Origin: Methanobacterium sp. UBA176
Lineage (GTDB): Archaea; Methanobacteriota; Methanobacteria; Methanobacteriales; Methanobacteriaceae
Reading direction: 5' to 3'
DNA length: 49,866 nt
NCBI GenBank assembly: GCA_002505765.1
Contig: DAVZ01000013.1
Location: forward strand, 1 to 49,866
Shown piece by piece: positions 44,819-49,866 of this stretch. The notes under the pieces are model-generated. The model ran no database searches, had not been told where the DNA came from, and saw nothing but the letters and a program-made list of their open reading frames with translations. The translations under genes were made by a program, and so were the position numbers. Position 1 is the stretch's first letter, and every line of letters begins with the position of its first letter.

Positions 44819-46333
44819 ATGGACAAATTCAATATTATGGGTTTTAGAAAAATGAAAAAGGAATCAATAGGACTCACTGAAACAAATTATTATAACCTTT
44901 CCGATGATTTAACATTAGAAGGTGGAGGCAAACTTAAAGAAGTAACAATAGCCTATGAAACCTATGGTAAATTAAATAAGGAAAAAAGTAATGCTATTCT
45001 AGTCTGCCACGCCCTTTCTGGAGATGCTCATGTTGCTGGATGGCATGAAGGGGACAGAAAACCTGGCTGGTGGGATAGTATAATAGGCCCTGGAAAATGC
45101 CTGGATACAGAAAGATATTTTATAATCTGTTCCAACATTATTGGTGGATGTAAAGGCTCAACTGGCCCTTCTTCAATCGATCCAGAAACGGGTAAACCAT
45201 ATGGTCTGAATTTCCCAATAATTACCATTTTAGATATGGTAAATGCTCAGAAAAACTTGGTGGACCATCTTGGAATTAATCAGCTATTTGCAGTTGTTGG
45301 AGGGTCAATGGGAGGAATGCAGGTCCTGCAGTGGTGTGTATCCTATCCAGATATGGTTAGATTGGCAATTCCTATAGCTACAGCCGCTCATTCTGCTCCA
45401 CAGCAAATTGCTTTTAATGAAGTGGGTAGACAGGCAATTATATCCGATTCCAAATGGAATGAGGGTGATTATTATTCTGATGAAATTCCTAAAGTTGGAT
45501 TAAGCCTTGCCAGAATGATAGGGCACATAACGTATCTATCTTACGAGTCAATGTACCAGAAATTTGGTAGAAGGCTTCAGGATAAAGAAAAATATGGATT
45601 TGATTTTTCACTTGATTTTGAGGTGGAAAGCTACCTTCACTACCAGGGAGAATCTTTTGTTAAGAGATTTGATGCAAATTCATATCTCTACATAACAAAA
45701 GCCATAGATTATTTTGACCTTACTAAAAATGGATCCCTTGCTGAAGGATTTGAAGATGTAAAGGCTAAATTTCTTGTGATTTCAGTTAATTCAGATTGGT
45801 TATACCCTCCTGCTCAATCAAAAGAAATAGTAATGGCTTTAACTGCAAATAACATTGATGTGAGTTATCATGAGCTTAAATCTTCCTATGGGCATGATGC
45901 TTTCCTTCTGGAGGAAGGACAATTAAATTACATAATTAGTGGATTTCTCTCAGATATCCATGTAGAAGATGTGATGACGGGTGAAATAACCAAAATAAGT
46001 GAAGAATCCAGTATGGAAGAGGCAGCAAGACTCATGCTTGAAAATAAAGTTACTCATTTACCAGTAGTTACAGATATGGATAATTTAATAGGAATAGTAA
46101 CTGCATGGGATATTTCAAAGGCAGTTGCATTGAAATGCAGTAAATTAGAAGAAATAATGACTAAAGAAGTCATTGTATCTAAACCTGGTGACCAGATTGA
46201 AAAAGCAGCTGAGAAAATGAAAAAATATAATATTTCGTCCCTTCCAGTTGTTGATAATGATCACAGAGTAATTGGAATCATAACTACAGACCATATAAGC
46301 ACATTGATAACCAGAGATATTGAAAAAATTTAA
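44819..46333 (+). CDS. metX: Homoserine O-acetyltransferase fused to a CBS-domain pair
   Basis: A 504-residue fusion. Residues about 15-375 form the alpha/beta-hydrolase acetyltransferase: CHALSGDAHVAGWH, nucleophile in GGSMGGMQ, late Asp in NSDWLYPP and His in YGHDAFLLE. Residues about 380-500 are two CBS repeats (VEDVMTGEIT and LEEIMTKEVI), which likely bind an adenosyl ligand such as SAM, ATP or AMP and control the enzyme. This fusion is known in methanogens. The ATG at 44819 lacks an SD; M12 is a possible start. Confidence 0.92.
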   Translation: MDKFNIMGFRKMKKESIGLTETNYYNLSDDLTLEGGGKLKEVTIAYETYGKLNKEKSNAILVCHALSGDAHVAGWHEGDRKPGWWDSIIGPGKCLDTERYFIICSNIIGGCKGSTGPSSIDPETGKPYGLNFPIITILDMVNAQKNLVDHLGINQLFAVVGGSMGGMQVLQWCVSYPDMVRLAIPIATAAHSAPQQIAFNEVGRQAIISDSKWNEGDYYSDEIPKVGLSLARMIGHITYLSYESMYQKFGRRLQDKEKYGFDFSLDFEVESYLHYQGESFVKRFDANSYLYITKAIDYFDLTKNGSLAEGFEDVKAKFLVISVNSDWLYPPAQSKEIVMALTANNIDVSYHELKSSYGHDAFLLEEGQLNYIISGFLSDIHVEDVMTGEITKISEESSMEEAARLMLENKVTHLPVVTDMDNLIGIVTAWDISKAVALKCSKLEEIMTKEVIVSKPGDQIEKAAEKMKKYNISSLPVVDNDHRVIGIITTDHISTLITRDIEKI

Positions 46334-46455
46334 GATAATTAAATTTCATAGTAATTAATAATTTATAAGGTTAAAGAAAATCAGTGATTTTCTGAATCCC
46401 AAATCAAAGTTTTTGAGGTTGAAGGAAAATATATAAAATTTTTTGAGGTGAAATA

Positions 46456-47622
46456 ATGATTTATATGGATCATTCAGCAACATCACCAGTTGATCCAGCA
46501 GTATTTGAGGCGATGAAGCCTTATTTTGTGGATGAATTCGGAAATGCATCTACTTTATATTCTCTTGGAAGAGACGCGAGGAAAGCAATGGAAAATGGTA
46601 GAGCACAGGTTGCATCACTTATAGGGGCAAAAAATGAGGAAATAATTTTTACAGCTGGCGGAACAGAGTCTGATAATATCGCCATTAAAGGTACAGCTTA
46701 CAGATTAAAGGATAAAGGAAATCACATAATCACCAGTGCCATAGAACACCCTGCAGTTGATGAAACGTGCAAATATCTGGAAAAAAAGGGGTTTGAAGTC
46801 ACATTTCTTCCTGTTTATCAAGAAGGAATTGTTAAAGTATCTGATTTAGAAGATGCAATAACTGATAAGACTATTTTAATTACAATTATGCATGCAAACA
46901 ATGAAATAGGAACGATCCAGCCCATATCCGAAATTGGAAAAATAGCCAGAGAGAAAGGAATTTATTTCCATACTGATGCAGTTCAGACAGTTGGTAAAAT
47001 CCCCGTAAACGTTGAGGAATTAAGCGTGGACATGCTTTCCCTCTCGGCGCACAAGTTATATGGTCCTAAAGGGATAGGGGCGCTTTATGTTAAAAAAGGG
47101 GTTAGATTAGAACCTTTAATTCATGGAGGGGGGCATGAAAAAGGATTGAGGCCAGGAACAGAAAATATTGCAGGGATCGTTGGACTTGGCAAGGCATGTG
47201 AACTTGCCCAGAAAGATCTTTCCGAAGATGCGAAATATATAACAGATTTAAGGGACAAATTAATAGATGGAGTATTGAATTCAGTAAAAGAATCATATTT
47301 AAATGGACATAGAACTAAAAGACTTCCAAATAATGTTAATTTGAGGTTTACAAGTATTGAAGGAGAATCGCTAGTATTACACCTTGATTCAAAAGGTATA
47401 GCTGCTTCAACCGGCTCTGCATGTTCTTCAAAGAAATTAGAACCATCACATGTTTTAATGGCCATAGGGCTTGAGGAAGTTGATGCACACGGATCGCTAC
47501 GTTTAACCCTTGGAAAGGAAAATACTAAAGAAGACATTGAACTTGCAATAAAGTCCATTAAAGAAGCAGTTGAAACCCTTAGAAAGCTTTCCCCACTCTG
47601 GTGTGAAGTACCAGATACATAA
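46456..47622 (+). CDS. nifS: Cysteine desulfurase
   Basis: A 388-residue NifS/IscS PLP enzyme that releases sulfur from cysteine as a persulfide. It begins IYMDHSATSPVDPAV. PLP-Lys lies in SLSAHKLYGPKGIGALY (about 200) and the catalytic Cys in STGSACSSKKLEPS (about 323). Length and the short active loop suit the NifS/IscS class. The partner scaffold gene follows after 41 nt. GAGGTGAAATA precedes the ATG. Confidence 0.94.
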   Translation: MIYMDHSATSPVDPAVFEAMKPYFVDEFGNASTLYSLGRDARKAMENGRAQVASLIGAKNEEIIFTAGGTESDNIAIKGTAYRLKDKGNHIITSAIEHPAVDETCKYLEKKGFEVTFLPVYQEGIVKVSDLEDAITDKTILITIMHANNEIGTIQPISEIGKIAREKGIYFHTDAVQTVGKIPVNVEELSVDMLSLSAHKLYGPKGIGALYVKKGVRLEPLIHGGGHEKGLRPGTENIAGIVGLGKACELAQKDLSEDAKYITDLRDKLIDGVLNSVKESYLNGHRTKRLPNNVNLRFTSIEGESLVLHLDSKGIAASTGSACSSKKLEPSHVLMAIGLEEVDAHGSLRLTLGKENTKEDIELAIKSIKEAVETLRKLSPLWCEVPDT

Positions 47623-47663
47623 AGGGAATAAGATTTATTTATGAGTGATTAGAGGTTGATTAT

Positions 47664-48068
47664 ATGTATAGCGATAAAGTAATGGAACATTTTCAAAACC
47701 CAAGAAATGTTGGTGACATAGAAGATGCAGACGGCGTTGGAACAGTGGGAAATCCTGTTTGTGGAGATTTAATGACTATTTATATTAAAGTAAAAGACGA
47801 TGTAATTGAAGACATTAAATTTAAAACATTTGGGTGCGGTGCAGCTATTGCAACAAGCAGTATGGTCACAGAAATGGCTATGGGGAAAACTCTTGAAGAA
47901 GCCCTGGCAATTACAAGAGACGATGTTGCAGATGAACTTGAAGGTCTTCCACCAGTTAAAATGCACTGTTCAAATCTTGCAGCCGACGCACTGCATGCTG
48001 CAATTGATAATTACAGGGAAAATAAGACAAAAATTAAAGATATATGCAGTGCATGCGAAGAAGAATAA
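47664..48068 (+). CDS. nifU: Fe-S cluster scaffold (NifU N-terminal/IscU type)
   Basis: A 134-residue scaffold with the three ligand cysteines: NPVCGDL (about 34), TFGCGAAIATSSM (about 60) and KMHCSNLAADAL (about 104), and an extra CSAC near the end. It assembles [2Fe-2S]/[4Fe-4S] clusters with the upstream desulfurase. GAGGTTGATT lies before the ATG. Confidence 0.94.
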   Translation: MYSDKVMEHFQNPRNVGDIEDADGVGTVGNPVCGDLMTIYIKVKDDVIEDIKFKTFGCGAAIATSSMVTEMAMGKTLEEALAITRDDVADELEGLPPVKMHCSNLAADALHAAIDNYRENKTKIKDICSACEEE

Positions 48069-48095
48069 ACATTATTATTTAAATTCTTTTTTCTT

Positions 48096-48536
48096 TTATC
48101 TAATTAATTCTATTTTATCTCCGGTTTTTAATATCCCTCTCTTTATTACTCTTGCAAAAATACCTTCTTTTGGCATTATACAATCTCCCGCCTGATGGTA
48201 AATTGCGCAGCGGGTGTGACACTCTTTACCTATTTGAGTGACTTCAAGAATGACTTCCTCTCCTAAAAGTAGCTTCGTACCCAGGGGTAGGATAGTGAGA
48301 TCCATTCCTTCGGTGGTTAGATTTTCTGCAAAATCTCCAGGATGCACATTTAAGCCAAGAGCCCTCATTTTATTTATACTTTCAATAGCAAGTAAGCTAA
48401 TTTGGCGGTTTGTATGATTGCTACTATGGGCATCACCGATAATGCCAAAATTTTCCTTTAGACATGCTCTTTCTACATTTATTTTCTTTGTTTGTTTCTT
48501 TTCACTTGTACAAACAGCAATAATTTTAGCTACCAT
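48096..48536 (-). CDS. MOSC-domain protein
   Basis: A 146-residue stand-alone MOSC domain, beginning VAKIIAVCTSEKKQTKK. The conserved GDFAENLTTEG and GKECHTRCAIYHQAGDC (about 100-117, with the sulfur-carrying Cys) are present. MOSC domains carry sulfur to molybdenum cofactor or related acceptors. I take M5 of the open frame (48536); the frame starts at 48548 without SD. It faces the nifSU genes tail to tail. Confidence 0.85.
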   Translation of the reverse strand: MVAKIIAVCTSEKKQTKKINVERACLKENFGIIGDAHSSNHTNRQISLLAIESINKMRALGLNVHPGDFAENLTTEGMDLTILPLGTKLLLGEEVILEVTQIGKECHTRCAIYHQAGDCIMPKEGIFARVIKRGILKTGDKIELIR

Positions 48537-48595
48537 AAAAACAGTCATAAAAGTTATTTTAAAAATAGAAAAAAAATGGGTTAAAAAATAGTTTA

Positions 48596-49414
<819 letters not shown>

Positions 49415-49485
49415 TTTTCTATCCTCCATCTTTTATCAATAATTTCCATGAAATTGGTTAAATTATAGTTTAGGAGAATGAGGAT

Positions 49486-49692
49486 TTATCCTCCGTGTAT
49501 TACGTTTATGACCTTTACACGATCTTTGCTGGTTAAAATAGTGTTTTCATTAACTATTTCTCCATTTTTTATAATCATAGCTTCAAATAAATTTATTCCA
49601 AGCTGTTTAAGTAGTTCTTCACCAGAAACTTTATCTTTATTTATATTTATTTCATTTTCAGTTCCCATTCCATCTGCTATTGTAACTTTCAA
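49486..49692 (-). CDS. ThiS-like sulfur-carrier protein
   Basis: A 68-residue beta-grasp protein ending VKVINVIHGG, with the terminal GG needed for thiocarboxylation. It starts with TTG preceded by GGATGTGA. Thi4 does not need ThiS for thiazole, so despite its place before thi4 it may serve another sulfur transfer, perhaps charged by the E1-like protein at 26802. The operator pair lies 78 nt upstream. Confidence 0.85.
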   Translation of the reverse strand: MKVTIADGMGTENEININKDKVSGEELLKQLGINLFEAMIIKNGEIVNENTILTSKDRVKVINVIHGG

Positions 49693-49769
49693 ACTGTCAC
49701 ATCCGATTTGAATAAAAATTACTGAAAATTTTTATCAAGTGTGTGCTAAAAGGTTCATATTATCTTTCT

Positions 49770-49795
49770 TAACAATAGTTATATAACAACGTTAC
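49770..49795 (-). promoter_or_regulatory. Operator pair before the ThiS-like/thi4 unit
   Basis: TAACAATAGTTA (49770-49781) and, 14 bp further, TAACAACGTTAC (49784-49795), joined by GTTATATAAC as at cysK. It lies upstream of the reverse-strand ThiS-like gene. The rest, to 49866, has no recognisable gene. Confidence 0.6.
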
Positions 49796-49866
49796 ATATA
49801 AGTTTTATGTTATTTCAGGGGTTGTAGAATTAATGGGTGTTGGAAAAATCTGTCAATAATACCCGA

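Overview
The window is AT-rich archaeal DNA from a hydrogenotrophic methanogen of the Methanobacteriales, most likely a Methanobacterium-like species. The diagnostic genes are methyl-coenzyme M reductase component A2 (atwA), a methanogenesis marker 9 protein, coenzyme F420 genes (cofD, cofE), tetrahydromethanopterin gene mptD, GTP cyclohydrolase III, archaeal IMP cyclohydrolase (purO), archaetidylserine synthase and decarboxylase, and an archaeal MreB. Many starts sit 5-8 nt after GGTGA-type Shine-Dalgarno (SD) sequences. All identifications are from reading the sequence; no database search was run.

Left part (1-25.4 kb), mostly housekeeping. It opens with a metallophosphoesterase, a YkgJ-type cysteine-cluster protein and a decayed gene. 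A reverse-strand korDABC-sucC operon follows (2-oxoglutarate:ferredoxin oxidoreductase plus one succinyl-CoA synthetase subunit). Next come mptD, a sortase with a candidate surface substrate, a DUF515-like membrane protein, and the phospholipid head-group genes. On the forward strand are an unknown gene with mreB, rnhB, an ExbB/ExbD pair, purO, cofE, a decayed membrane methyltransferase, cofD, GTP cyclohydrolase III, a TIM-barrel protein, atwA, marker 9, and two tetrapyrrole genes (precorrin-2 dehydrogenase and hemA).

Middle part (25.4-32 kb). A GMC-type flavoprotein and a ThiF/MoeB-type E1 are followed by an hdrC-hdrB-hdrA set. Its HdrA carries a fused C-terminal MvhD-like domain with no cysteine. 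The set looks paralogous to the standard heterodisulfide reductase.

Right part (32-49.9 kb), a sulfur island. It contains a decayed NrtA/SsuA-type binding protein, a MoaD/ThiS carrier, a decayed membrane protein, a NifX-like protein, and a nitrogenase-like D-K-H cluster. These are followed by cysK, cysE, a small HTH regulator with a cysteine cluster, cysS, tRNA-Cys, metY, metX-CBS, nifS/iscS, nifU/iscU, a MOSC protein, thi4 and a ThiS-like carrier.

The most interesting signal is a palindrome, TAACNNNNGTTA, found upstream of nearly every transcription unit of this island: the GMC/E1 genes, binding protein, MoaD, membrane protein, NifX-like, NifD-like, cysK, tRNA-Cys, metY and ThiS. In five places it occurs as tandem dyads exactly 14 bp apart, and in four of these the junction GTTATATAAC supplies the TATA box. 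I read this as a sulfur-responsive repressor operator. It ties an apparently non-N2-fixing, nitrogenase-like reductase (possibly related to methylthio-alkane reductases) to cysteine, methionine, thiamin and Fe-S supply. The D-K-H genes keep all expected cluster ligands but carry about eight single-base frameshifts, so they are either recently dying or locally mis-sequenced.
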